This document shows positions 42,467 to 53,457 of a stretch of DNA of 64,000 nt, in pieces; the stretch's first letter is position 1; every line of letters starts with the position of its first letter. Made by a program: the position numbers and the translations under genes. The DNA is from Oceanobacillus sp. HTM 045. GTDB taxonomy: Bacteria; Pseudomonadota; Alphaproteobacteria; Rhodobacterales; Rhodobacteraceae. The DNA is taken from NCBI GenBank assembly GCA_009733745.1, contig WNWL01000001.1, positions 372,001 through 436,000 of the forward strand, given 5' to 3'. The notes beneath the pieces were generated by a model. The model saw nothing but the letters and a program-made list of their open reading frames with translations. It had not been told where the DNA came from and searched no databases.

Positions 42467-45028
42467 TCAGTAGAGGTCGACCCGGAAGCGGTTGTTCATC
42501 CAGTAGAGCCGGGCCACGGCGACGGCGCGGTCGCGCGGGTCGGTCGGCACCGGGCCGAGGCCCTTGCCCGCCATCAGCCGCTCGATCGTGCCGCGGGTGT
42601 CGGGGCCGACGACGCCGTCGACGGTGATCTCCTCGCCGAGTTCCTTGAGGATCATCTGCGTGGCGCGGTCGACCGTCTTGGTATCGAGCGCGGCGAGGAT
42701 CTCGCCGGCGCGGGCGGCGGCGTCGGGGTCGCGCAGCGCCATCACCTTGGCCGCGCGCAGGGCCGCGTCGGCGAGGGTGTAGCCGTCGGGCTGGACCTGG
42801 CTCAGGATCCAGGCCGCGTTGGCGCCGGAGGAGGCGTTGCCGCGGGCCAGCGCCACGTCGAACCACTTCACCGCCTCGGCGAGATCCTGCGCGCCGCCGA
42901 TCTCGCCGTCGAAGAACATCCGGCCGATATTGGCCGGCGATTCCGGATGGCCGCCGTCGGAGGCCTTGACGTACCACTGGTAGGCGGTCTGCGGGTCGGA
43001 GTTCACCCCCGCGAGCCCGCGGTCGTAGACCAGCCCGAGATTGTGGAAGCCGTAGATGTCCTGCCGGGCCGCCGATTCCTGCAGGTAGCGCAGGCCGCGC
43101 TCCGGCTGGTAGTTCGGCGAGTCGTCGCGGATGAAGTAGTAGCCCAGCTCGTTCATCGAGAAGGTGTGGCCGAGCTCCAGCGCGCGGGTCAGCAGCTCGA
43201 AGCCGTAGCGCCGCTGGGCGTCGTCGGCGCCGTAGCGGAGATACTGCTTGCCGAGCGCGTGGAAGGCATACGGGTCACCCGCCTGTACGCCCCTGCGGTA
43301 GTAGTCCAGCGCCGCCTCGCCGGCGCCGCCGACGGTGCCGCCGCCCTCGGCGCCGACGCTCACGTCGGCGAGGTCGCCGAGCGCGTGCAGGGCGCGGACA
43401 TGGCCGAGCTCCGCCGCCTTCTCGAAGGCGGGTTTCGCCTCCTCGTAGCGGCGCAGCGCCTGCGCGGCGCGGCCGAACTGGTAGAGGAAGCGGCCATTCT
43501 CCGGGTGCGCCTCCACGGCCGCCTTGCAGGCGGCGTAGGCGGCGTCGGGCTCCAGCTCGTTGGGGTAGCGGGCGAGGCCGGTGCCGTCCGGGTCGAGCCA
43601 GTCGCCGGCCTGGAAGTCGCACGGGTCGGGCGTGAGCTGCATCGCGGCTTCCAGCGCGACGGTGCCGCTGGCCGAGGCGATGCTGACCTCGAAGGCGCCG
43701 GTGGCGGCGTAGTCCTCCCGCTTGCCGGAGACCCGGCGCGGCACGGGCGACAGCTCGAACACCAGCGCCGGCAGGTCGGCGGGCGCGAGCGCCTCGCCGG
43801 CATAGTCGCGCACGCCCTCGTCGCCGAGGTCGAGCACGAGCCGGCCGTCCTGCACCGCGCCGGAGAGCGAGACGGTATCGCTCTCCGCCAGCGTCAGCGC
43901 CCCGGCGAGGCCCGCGCCGAGCGCGATGCGCCGCTCCAGCGGGCCGGAGAGCGCGAGGCTGCGGCCGTCGCCCGATGTGACCTCGACGCTGGCCGCGTCG
44001 ACCGCGCGTTCCGGCGCGGTGACGGTCGGCGTCTCGGGCACCGGGGTCGGATCGGCCACCGGCGTCTCGGGCACGGGCGTCGGCTCGACGGCAGAGGTCG
44101 CGCCGATGATGGTCACGCCGCGGGTGCCGGAGGCGAAGCGGAACGGCTCGACCAGGGTGGAGCTTTCCCACGGCACCTGCGCGCCGCCGGTCTTCTCGTA
44201 GACCGCGCGGCGGACCCGCTCCAGCACCTGGCCGATGCTCTCGTCGGCGCCGTCGGTGCCGAGCTCGATCAGGGCGCTGGTATAGGGGCTGTTGCCGCCG
44301 GTGCCGTCATAGGCGACGAAGCCGGGCGAGGTGGCGAAGGCGACCAGCGTGTTGATCGGCGCCGACATGGCCGAGAACCCGTCGCGGGCCTCGTAAAGCG
44401 TCGGGTCGATCTCGGTCAGCATCTTCGCGTCGGTGAACGGGTTGTTGCGGCAGCTGTCGAGGATCACGAGGTTGAGCCGCGCCCGCGCGCCGAGGATCTC
44501 GACGACATGGTCGAGCGTGATGGTCTCGAACGGCGTGTCGGTGGCGTTCGACAGGTCCGCGTCGGTCGGTATGATGTAGTTGCGCCGGCCGATCTGGATG
44601 CCGTGGCCGGCATAGTAGAACAGCACCTCGGCATTCTCGGGAATGTCCATCACCGCGCGCTGGAACAGTTCCTCGAAGCCCTTCTTGGTGACGTCGATCG
44701 CCTCGACGACGTGGAAGCCGTGGCCGCGCAGGAAGCTGGCCATCGCCTTCGCGTCGTGGATCGCGTTGCCGAGGTCGGAGACCTTCTCGTAGTCGCCGTT
44801 GCCGACCACGATGGCGTAGCGCTCGGTGGCCGGCACGGCGATCTCGGCGCGCACGTCCGGCGGGGTCAGGGCGCCCGGCTCCTGGGCCGCGGCGGGCCCG
44901 TGGCCGCCGAGCCCGATCGAGAGGCCGAGCGCGAGCGAGAGCGTCAGCGCGGTGCCGGACAGGGCAGCGGATTTCGCGCTGGGCTTCGCGATGGACTTCG
45001 CCTGGGACATTGCCTTGAGGCGTCGCAT
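42467..45028 (-). CDS. caspase-domain (C14) exported protein with Sel1 repeats and peptidoglycan-binding tail
   Basis: An 853-residue protein. The ATG at 45028 has GGAGGAG upstream. Signal region ALTLSLALGLSIGLGGHGPAAAQ. The caspase domain spans about 68-300, with catalytic His in FYYAGHGIQ (142) and Cys in LDSCRNNPF (193). A beta-rich middle part is followed by PDPCDFQAGDWLDPDGTGL, also found in the paralogue at 30400-32610. Six or so Sel1 repeats follow (FELLTRALELGHTFSMNELGYYF, GFHNLGLVYDRGLAGV, ESPANIGRMFFDGEIGGAQDLAEAVKWF). The C-terminus, VDGVVGPDTRGTIERLMAGKGLG, resembles PG_binding_1. A cell-wall-associated protease or scaffold is inferred. Confidence 0.88.
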   Translation of the reverse strand: MRRLKAMSQAKSIAKPSAKSAALSGTALTLSLALGLSIGLGGHGPAAAQEPGALTPPDVRAEIAVPATERYAIVVGNGDYEKVSDLGNAIHDAKAMASFLRGHGFHVVEAIDVTKKGFEELFQRAVMDIPENAEVLFYYAGHGIQIGRRNYIIPTDADLSNATDTPFETITLDHVVEILGARARLNLVILDSCRNNPFTDAKMLTEIDPTLYEARDGFSAMSAPINTLVAFATSPGFVAYDGTGGNSPYTSALIELGTDGADESIGQVLERVRRAVYEKTGGAQVPWESSTLVEPFRFASGTRGVTIIGATSAVEPTPVPETPVADPTPVPETPTVTAPERAVDAASVEVTSGDGRSLALSGPLERRIALGAGLAGALTLAESDTVSLSGAVQDGRLVLDLGDEGVRDYAGEALAPADLPALVFELSPVPRRVSGKREDYAATGAFEVSIASASGTVALEAAMQLTPDPCDFQAGDWLDPDGTGLARYPNELEPDAAYAACKAAVEAHPENGRFLYQFGRAAQALRRYEEAKPAFEKAAELGHVRALHALGDLADVSVGAEGGGTVGGAGEAALDYYRRGVQAGDPYAFHALGKQYLRYGADDAQRRYGFELLTRALELGHTFSMNELGYYFIRDDSPNYQPERGLRYLQESAARQDIYGFHNLGLVYDRGLAGVNSDPQTAYQWYVKASDGGHPESPANIGRMFFDGEIGGAQDLAEAVKWFDVALARGNASSGANAAWILSQVQPDGYTLADAALRAAKVMALRDPDAAARAGEILAALDTKTVDRATQMILKELGEEITVDGVVGPDTRGTIERLMAGKGLGPVPTDPRDRAVAVARLYWMNNRFRVDLY

Positions 45029-45117
45029 GGGATCTCTCCTCCGGATGGGCCGTTCGGGCGGCCCCGGGGGGCCGCCTTGGGATCGTTGCCTTCGCAATGG
45101 GTCGTGGCGCGGGCGGC

Positions 45118-45750
45118 TTACCAGCCGCCGCCGCCTCCGCCACCCCCGCCGCGCTCGATCAGGCCCTCGCCGCCGAGGGTGATCGAGGTGCCGCCGCCGG
45201 TGGTCAGCCCGGTGCCGCCGCCGGTCGAGACGGTGCCGCCGGTGGACGCGGTGGTCGTGCCGCCGCCCGAGGTGGACGTGCCGCCGCCGCCGGTCGAGGC
45301 CGTGGTGCCGCCGCCCGAGGAGACGGTGCCGCCGCCGCCGGCGCGGGTCCCGCCGCCGCCCGAGGTTCCGCCGCCGGCATAGACCGGCGGGGTCGTGCCG
45401 AGGCGGGCCGCGGCGGTGCGCAGCTCATCGAGCAGGGTGCGCGAGTAGAGGCCGGTCACCGGCAGGCCCGAGGCCGCCTGGTAGGACCGGATGCCGTCGC
45501 GCGTGCGGCTGCCGATCACCCCGTCGACGGGGCCGATATTGTAGCCGAGATGGCGCAGATGCTGCTGCATTTCGCGGCGCTCGGCGCGGGTGAGCGCCTC
45601 GTCACGGGTCTGGGCCGCGAGCGTGGTGGCCGGGCCGGTGCCCGTGCCGTAGCCGCCGCCGGGGGGTCTTGCGCCGGGCAGCGGCGCGCAGGCGGCGATG
45701 ACGAGCGGCAGCGCGGTCGCCGCGGCTGCCAGGATTCTGAAGCTGGACAT
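45118..45750 (-). CDS. peptidoglycan-binding lipoprotein with Gly/Ser/Thr-rich tail
   Basis: A 210-residue protein. The ATG at 45750 has AAAGGAG upstream. The lipobox is LVIAAC (Cys about 21). A PG_binding_1 domain (MQQHLRHLGYNIGPVDGVIGSRTRDGIRSYQAASGLPVTGLYSRTLLDEL) follows. The last 90 residues are Gly-rich repeats with Thr/Ser (GGGTT-x-ST patterns), ending in nine Gly and Trp. It probably tethers to the outer membrane and binds the cell wall. It lies 90 bp upstream of the caspase gene on the same strand, and that protein also ends in a PG_binding_1-like motif. Confidence 0.85.
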   Translation of the reverse strand: MSSFRILAAAATALPLVIAACAPLPGARPPGGGYGTGTGPATTLAAQTRDEALTRAERREMQQHLRHLGYNIGPVDGVIGSRTRDGIRSYQAASGLPVTGLYSRTLLDELRTAAARLGTTPPVYAGGGTSGGGGTRAGGGGTVSSGGGTTASTGGGGTSTSGGGTTTASTGGTVSTGGGTGLTTGGGTSITLGGEGLIERGGGGGGGGGW

Positions 45751-45934
45751 CAATGCTCCTTTCGCAATCAGGGCGAAGAACGGGGTCGGGCGGTTGCGCC
45801 GAAATCGGCCAACCATCGGACGAATCCCCGCGCTTGTCCACGAATCGACACTTGCATTCCCGCGCCCTTCCCGGCTGTGGGAAAGCCAACAGCGGTAATG
45901 CGGTGTGATCGGGCGGGGTGAGGGCTGAGCGCGG

Positions 45935-46005
45935 AGGGGCATGGCCGGCCCTGGATGGGGTTGTTGGCTGGTCGTCCGGGGTGTGGCTGATGCTGCGCAC
46001 TGCTT
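45935..46005 (+). repeat. structured repeat, internally deleted copy C'
   Basis: It starts with GGCCGGCCCTGGA and ends with GTGTGGCTGATGCTGCGC, lacking the central blocks. It is comparable to B' but diverged. Confidence 0.65.
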
Positions 46006-46036
46006 TCTGCTTTGGACGAGGGGGAGTGAGCCGCCT

Positions 46037-46250
46037 CGCCGGAAGCTCAGAGCGGAGGGCAACGACCGGCCCTGGACGGGCGTGGTGCTTTTGCGGGTCT
46101 GCTTGGTTTATCCCGGCAACCTCTCCCGCCCTCCGATCCTCTTGCAGCGGTAGAGAACGCCCGGCCCGGGGGAGGGCCGGACGTGGCCCGGGCTGGTCGC
46201 CCGGGTCGTGGCCGATGCTGCACGCTGCATTTTGCTTTCGGCTGGTGGCT
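46037..46250 (+). repeat. structured dispersed repeat, copy C
   Basis: A full copy, from GCCGGAAGCTCAGAGCGG through GTCTGCTTGGTTTATCCCGG and both hairpins to the end block. It is repeated in tandem at 46267 with a period of about 230 bp. Confidence 0.87.
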
Positions 46251-46266
46251 GTGGAGAAAGCTTCCT

Positions 46267-46465
46267 TGCCGGAAGCTTGGAGCGGAGGGCGACGACCGGC
46301 CCTGGACGGGCGTGGTGCCTCGCCGGGGTCTGCTTGGTTTATCCCGGCAACCCCTCCCGCAATCCGATCCCCTTGCAGCGTCAGAGAACGCCCGGCTTCG
46401 GGGAGGGCCGGGCGTGGCCCGCGCTGGTCGCGCGTGCCGTGGCCGATGCTGCGTGCCGGAAGGTG
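46267..46465 (+). repeat. structured dispersed repeat, copy D
   Basis: A full copy. Hairpin 2 is GGCCCGCGC-TGGTC-GCGCGTGCC, where one base pair is C-G instead of the G-C of copies B and C, a compensatory change. It ends 46 bp from the pepN stop. Confidence 0.87.
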
Positions 46466-46511
46466 CCGCCGGCCCGTTGGCAAACCGTGAGCCGGTGCAC
46501 CTCCGCCTCTC

Positions 46512-49142
46512 CTAGCCGAGCATCCGCTCGACGATCTCGGCGGTGTTGCGCGAGAGGTTGGGCGTGGCGGCGAGGCGTTCCATCTCGGCCTTCATCAGCG
46601 CCTGCCGGCCCTCGTCGTAGATCCGCCAGGTCTCGAAACAGCCCGCGAGGCGGGCGGCGGTCTGGGGGTTGGCGGCGTCGAGGCGGATCAGCCAGTCGGT
46701 GACCAGCCGGTAGCCCGCGCCGGAGGCGGCGTGGAAGCCGGACGGGTTGGCCAGCGCGAAGGCGCCGATCACCGAGCGGAACCGGTTGGGCGTGCGCCAG
46801 TCGAAGGCCGGGTGCTCGGTCAGTGCGTGGACCCGTTCCGCCGCGCCGTCGCCCGGCTGGGTCGCCTGCAGGCCGAACCACTTGTCCGTCAGGCCGGGGT
46901 CGTTCTGCCAGCGCCGGTGGAAGGCGGCGAGGCAGGAGGGCGCGGCGTCCGCGCCGTGATGGACCAGCGCGGTCAGCGCGGGCAGCTGCTCCGAGAGGTT
47001 GCCGGCCTCGCGGAACTGCCGCTCGGCCCGGGCGAAGCCGTCCGCGTCGCCGAGCCGGGCCAGCAGGCCCATGCAGGTGTTGCGGAGCGACCGGCGGCCG
47101 ATGCTGTCGGGATCGGGCGAGTAGGCGCCCGGCGTCTCCATCTCGCCGTAGAGTTGCTCGAAGGTGGGGCGCAGCGCCTCGGCCAGCGTGCGGCGGATGC
47201 GGCCGACCGCGCCGTGCACGGCCTCCGGGTCGACCGGCGTGCCGCGGTCGGCCAGCGCCGCGGCGATCTCGTCCTCCGGCGGGGTGGTCAGGCAGAGCGC
47301 GCGGAAGGCGGGGTCGAGCTCCGCGTCGTTCGCCAGCCGCTCCATCGCCGCCAGCCAGTCCCCGGCCACGTCGCCGTTGCCGAGCAGGCCGATGGTGATG
47401 TCGCGGGCGTAGTTGCGCGCGGCCTCCCAGCGGGTGAAGGCGTTGGTGTCGTGGGCGATCAGGAAGGCGCGCTCGGCGTCGGTGGTCTCGCGCTCGAGGA
47501 TCACCGGGGCGGAGAAGTCGCGCAGGAGCGAGGGCACCGGCCGGGCGGCGAGCCCGTCGAAATGGAAGCTCTGCTCGGCCTCGCGCAGCACGGCGAGGCG
47601 GTCGGGCGCGGCCTCCGACCCGTCCGGCCCGAGAAGACCGAGGCGGATCGGGATCACGAAGGGCTCCTTCACCGGCTGGCCGGGCGTGGCGGGGGTGTGC
47701 TGGGCGAAGGTCAGAGAGAAGGTGCCGGTGGCCTCGTCCCACGCCTCCGTCACCTTCACCCGCGGCGTGCCGGCCTGCGACCACCAGCGGGCGAACTGCC
47801 CGAGATCGACACCGCAGGCATCCTCGAAGCACTGGCGGAACTGCTCGATGGTGCAGGCCTCGCCGTCATGGCGCTCGAAATAGAGGTCGAGCGCCTTGCG
47901 GTAGCCGTCGCGGCCGACCAGCGTGGTCAGCATCCGGATCACCTCCGCGCCCTTCTCGTAGACGGTAGCGGTGTAGAAGTTGTTGATCTCCTTGTAGGCC
48001 TCCGGGCGCACGGCATGGGCCAGCGGCCCGGCATCCTCGCGGAACTGGCGGGCGCGCAGGTTGGTCACGTCGCCGATCCGCTCGACGGGGCGCGAGCGCA
48101 GGTCGGCGGTGAACTCCTGGTCGCGGTAGACCGTGAGCCCTTCCTTCAGGCAGAGCTGGAACCAGTCGCGGCAGGTGATGCGGTTGCCGGTCCAGTTGTG
48201 GAAATACTCGTGGGCGATGATGCCCTCGATCAGGCCGTAATCGGTGTCGGTCGCGGTCTCCGGGCTGGCGAGGACGTACTTGGAGTTGAAGATGTTCAGC
48301 CCCTTGTTCTCCATCGCGCCCATGTTGAAGTCGTCGACCGCGACGATCATGAAGAGGTCGAGGTCGTACTCGCGGCCATGGGTCTCCTCGTCCCATTTCA
48401 TCGACCGCTGCAGCGCGCCCATCGCGTAGTCGCAGCGGTCCTCGTCGCCCGGGCGCACGAAGATGCGCAGCGTCACCTCGCGGCCCGAGGCGGTGGTGAA
48501 GCTGCCGTCATGCGAGACCAGGTTCCCGGCCACCAGCGCGAACAGGTAGGAGGGTTTTGGGTGCGGGTCGTGCCACTCGGCGAAGTGGCGGCCGCCGTCG
48601 AGATCGCCCTCCGCGGTCGGGTTGCCGTTGGAGAGGAGGACGGGGCAGGACGCCTTCTCCGCCTCGATCCGGACGGTGAAGACGCCCATCACGTCCGGCC
48701 GGTCGGGGTAGTAGGTGATCTTGCGGAAGCCTTCCGCCTCGCACTGGGTGCAGTACATGCCGCGCGACATGTAGAGCCCCTCCAGCGAGGTGTTGCCCTC
48801 GGGGACGATCTCGGTCTCGGCCTCCCAGGTGAAGCTCTCGCCGGGCAGGAGCGCGGCGGGGACGGTGAGGCCCTCGCCGTCGGTGGTGATACTTGCGAGG
48901 TCGAGCGCCGTGCCGTCGATCGCGGCGCCGACCAGCGCCATCTCGCGGCCGTCGAGTTTCAGGTCGGGCAGCGGGCCTGCATTGGCCGGGTTGCGCCGGA
49001 AGGCGATTTTCGCGCGGACGCGGGTGGCGCGGGGCGCGAGATCGAAGGTGAGGTGCACCGTCTCCACCAGCCAGTCCGCCGGGCGGTAGTCTTCGAGGCG
49101 GATGGTCTCGGCGGGCTTGCGCGGGGCGTCTTCGGGGCGCAT
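46512..49142 (-). CDS. pepN: aminopeptidase N (M1 family)
   Basis: An 876-residue zinc aminopeptidase. The start ATG 49142 follows AAAGGA; the longer upstream frame is shadow sequence. It contains the exopeptidase motif [12 protein letters not shown], the zinc motif [11 protein letters not shown] with Glu downstream in [15 protein letters not shown], and the catalytic Tyr region. It has the 16-residue N-terminal start of bacterial PepN ([16 protein letters not shown]) and the substrate-specificity segment around [30 protein letters not shown]. It trims peptides in the cytoplasm. The length and ordering match E. coli PepN. Confidence 0.97.
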   Translation of the reverse strand: MRPEDAPRKPAETIRLEDYRPADWLVETVHLTFDLAPRATRVRAKIAFRRNPANAGPLPDLKLDGREMALVGAAIDGTALDLASITTDGEGLTVPAALLPGESFTWEAETEIVPEGNTSLEGLYMSRGMYCTQCEAEGFRKITYYPDRPDVMGVFTVRIEAEKASCPVLLSNGNPTAEGDLDGGRHFAEWHDPHPKPSYLFALVAGNLVSHDGSFTTASGREVTLRIFVRPGDEDRCDYAMGALQRSMKWDEETHGREYDLDLFMIVAVDDFNMGAMENKGLNIFNSKYVLASPETATDTDYGLIEGIIAHEYFHNWTGNRITCRDWFQLCLKEGLTVYRDQEFTADLRSRPVERIGDVTNLRARQFREDAGPLAHAVRPEAYKEINNFYTATVYEKGAEVIRMLTTLVGRDGYRKALDLYFERHDGEACTIEQFRQCFEDACGVDLGQFARWWSQAGTPRVKVTEAWDEATGTFSLTFAQHTPATPGQPVKEPFVIPIRLGLLGPDGSEAAPDRLAVLREAEQSFHFDGLAARPVPSLLRDFSAPVILERETTDAERAFLIAHDTNAFTRWEAARNYARDITIGLLGNGDVAGDWLAAMERLANDAELDPAFRALCLTTPPEDEIAAALADRGTPVDPEAVHGAVGRIRRTLAEALRPTFEQLYGEMETPGAYSPDPDSIGRRSLRNTCMGLLARLGDADGFARAERQFREAGNLSEQLPALTALVHHGADAAPSCLAAFHRRWQNDPGLTDKWFGLQATQPGDGAAERVHALTEHPAFDWRTPNRFRSVIGAFALANPSGFHAASGAGYRLVTDWLIRLDAANPQTAARLAGCFETWRIYDEGRQALMKAEMERLAATPNLSRNTAEIVERMLG

Positions 49143-49369
49143 GGGAGTCCTTTCCGGGGGCTGAACTTCGGCGGGGCTGTTTCCGGCTGCGACCGGACCT
49201 GATACCGCGCCGCGCGGCACCGGGACAAGCCCGCCCGCGCCTCCCCGGCAGGCGGCGTGCGGGATGGCGGGCGGGATGGCGTGTGCGGTGCAGCCCGCCC
49301 GCCCGACGCGGGCGGGCTTGTCCCCCGCCACGGCATTCCGATAAGAGGGCGCGCGGATCGGAGGCAGGC

Positions 49370-50995
49370 ATGGCGCGCAAGGCGGCGGCGGGCGACGGCG
49401 CGGGAGACGACCCCGGCAGGGCGCCCGCAAAGGCATCGGCGAAGGCATCGGGGAAGGCGGCCGGAAAGACGGCCGGAAAGGCTCCCGCGAAGGCGAGGTC
49501 CAAGCGGGGGGCCGGGGCGTCCAAGGCGCCGCCGCAGGATCTCGGTCGGCGCTGGACCATGCTGGCGCTGGCGGTGATCGTCGGCGTGGCGCTGGTGCGC
49601 CTGGTGGTGAACTGGCTCGACTGGGTGCCGGTGCATTTCGACGAGGGCCAGTACTGGGGCTATGGCCGGGAGATGGCCTTCGGGCATTTCTCCAAGCCGC
49701 CGCTGGTTGGCTGGGTGCTGTACCTGTCCACCGAGATCCTCGGGCATCACCTCTTCGCGCTGCGCCTCCCGAGCGTGCTGGCCCATGCGGGCATCGCGTG
49801 GCTGCTGTTCCTGACCGGGCGGCGGCTGTTCGACGCGCCGACCGGGTTCTGGGCCGCGGTGGCCTATACCGCCGCGCCGGGGGTGACGGCCTCGGCGATG
49901 ATCGCCTCGACCGACCCGATCATGATGCTCTGCTGGGCGCTGGCGCTCTGGGCGCATGTGCGCGCGGCGGAGGAGGGCGACGCGCGCTGGTTCGCGCTGA
50001 TGGGGATGGCGATCGGGCTCGGCTGCCTCGCCAAGTACACCATGATCGCCTTCGCCGGCGGCGCGGTGGCCTATGGCTGGTTCTCGGCCCGCGAGCGGGA
50101 TTGGAAGGGATTCGGCCTCGCCGCGCTGCTCGGGCTGGTGGTGTTCGCGCCGAACCTGTTCTGGAACGCGGCCAACGGCTTCGCCACCTTCGGCCACGTC
50201 GCGGAGGACGCCGCGGCGGGACAGGGCGCGGCCTTCCGGCCGGACAAGTTCGCCGAGTTCGCGGGCTCCCAGTTCGGGGTGATCGGGCCGGTGATCCTCG
50301 CCGGGATCTTCCTCGCGCTCTGGCGCTGGCGGCGCTGGCGCGGCGACTGGCGGATGCGGCTTCTGGCCTGGCAGACCTTCCCGCTGCTGCTCGGGATGCT
50401 GGCGCTGGCGCTGACCACGCGGGCGCACCCGAACTGGGCCGCGCCGGCCTATGTCGCCGGGTCGCTGATGGCGGCGCACTGGATCCTCGGGCTCGGCTGG
50501 CGCCGGGCGCTGGCGGTGCAGGCGACGGTGGGGGCCGTGGCGGCGGTGCTGCTCTATGCCGCCGCGGGGCTCTACGGCGAGCGGGCGGCGGACCTGCCGC
50601 GCTGGGCCGACCCGTTCAAGAAGATGCGCCTCGCCGAGCCGTTCTGCGAACCGGCGCTGGCGATGATGGGCGAGGCGGGGGCGGACGCCTTCCTGACCGA
50701 CGACCGGCGTCGGATGGCGGAGTGCATGTTCCTCGGCTCGCTGCCGCCGGGCGAGTTCGCGGTCTGGGATCCGGACGGGGTGCCGGAGAACCATTACGAG
50801 CTGGTCGCGGGGCTGCGCCCGGGCGACGACCGGCGCTTCCTGCTGGCGCTGCTGGGCTCGGGACGGGGCGAGGCCTTCGCGGGGTACTTCGAGGAGGCGG
50901 AACTGCTGGACGAGGGCGCGTTCGCGACCCACGCGGACCGGAGCTTCGGCTACGAGCTTTGGCTGGTCGAGGGGTTCCTCGGTTACGGCGAGTAG
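49370..50995 (+). CDS. GT39-type membrane glycosyltransferase with Lys/Ala-rich N-terminal tail
   Basis: A 541-residue protein. The ATG at 49370 has GGAGGCAGG upstream. Residues 1-60 are Ala/Lys/Gly-rich with [21 protein letters not shown] repeats, like histone H1 tails. The rest is an ArnT/PMT-like fold: the catalytic loop [27 protein letters not shown] after helix 1, then [25 protein letters not shown] and many membrane helices. These enzymes transfer sugars from polyprenyl phosphates to lipids or proteins. The basic tail is unusual for the family. It is divergent from pepN with about 230 bp between. Confidence 0.9.
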   Translation: MARKAAAGDGAGDDPGRAPAKASAKASGKAAGKTAGKAPAKARSKRGAGASKAPPQDLGRRWTMLALAVIVGVALVRLVVNWLDWVPVHFDEGQYWGYGREMAFGHFSKPPLVGWVLYLSTEILGHHLFALRLPSVLAHAGIAWLLFLTGRRLFDAPTGFWAAVAYTAAPGVTASAMIASTDPIMMLCWALALWAHVRAAEEGDARWFALMGMAIGLGCLAKYTMIAFAGGAVAYGWFSARERDWKGFGLAALLGLVVFAPNLFWNAANGFATFGHVAEDAAAGQGAAFRPDKFAEFAGSQFGVIGPVILAGIFLALWRWRRWRGDWRMRLLAWQTFPLLLGMLALALTTRAHPNWAAPAYVAGSLMAAHWILGLGWRRALAVQATVGAVAAVLLYAAAGLYGERAADLPRWADPFKKMRLAEPFCEPALAMMGEAGADAFLTDDRRRMAECMFLGSLPPGEFAVWDPDGVPENHYELVAGLRPGDDRRFLLALLGSGRGEAFAGYFEEAELLDEGAFATHADRSFGYELWLVEGFLGYGE

Positions 50996-51160
50996 CGGCG
51001 CGCAGGGGCGGTCTCCTCTGAGGGCCTCCGGCCCCCGCTCGTCGGCCGCGCGCGCCCCGCGAGCGCTCCCGCCCGCCCACCCCGCGCTCGCGGTGCGCGC
51101 GGGGGACGGGTTGGCTGGCGGCGGGATGGGTGGCCGGTACAGGGATTCTGCTCAGAAGCG

Positions 51161-51196
51161 CTTGAGGGGCGGGTTTGCCCCTCAAGGCGCCTTTTC
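51161..51196 (+). terminator. terminator hairpin after the glycosyltransferase gene
   Basis: CTTGAGGGGC (51161-51170) pairs with GCCCCTCAAG (51177-51186), loop GGGTTT. Downstream on the plus strand is GCGCCTTTTC. It could also work for the minus-strand ABC operon. Confidence 0.65.
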
Positions 51197-51207
51197 GAGG
51201 GTGGGTC

Positions 51208-51280
51208 GCCCTTTCGCCGCGTCAATGATCTTCGACCTGCTGCGCAGGCGCCTGCGGCGTCATTGACCCGGCGAAAGGGC
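51208..51280. repeat. long inverted repeat with nested palindrome between convergent genes
   Basis: Two 21-bp arms (51208-51228 and 51260-51280), complementary at 20 of 21 positions, enclose 31 bp. That loop contains the perfect 14-bp palindrome CGCAGGCGCCTGCG (51243-51256). No open frame covers it. Confidence 0.88.
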
Positions 51281-51320
51281 TGGTGCGGGCGCTTTCGCCG
51301 GGGGGTATCAGTGGGGGGCA

Positions 51321-53447
<2,127 letters not shown>

Positions 53448-53457
53448 GTCGGCCTCC

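Noticed and set aside
42401-45382. A 993-codon open frame on the plus strand across the second caspase gene
   Set aside because: It lies antisense to a protein with clear caspase and Sel1 motifs; its translation is rich in Arg, Gly, Ala and Val without any domain. It is an effect of high GC codon bias.
45121-45390. A CRISPR-like or satellite array
   Set aside because: The repeats are short GC-rich codons for Gly/Thr/Ser in the C-terminal tail of a lipoprotein, without constant repeat and spacer sizes.
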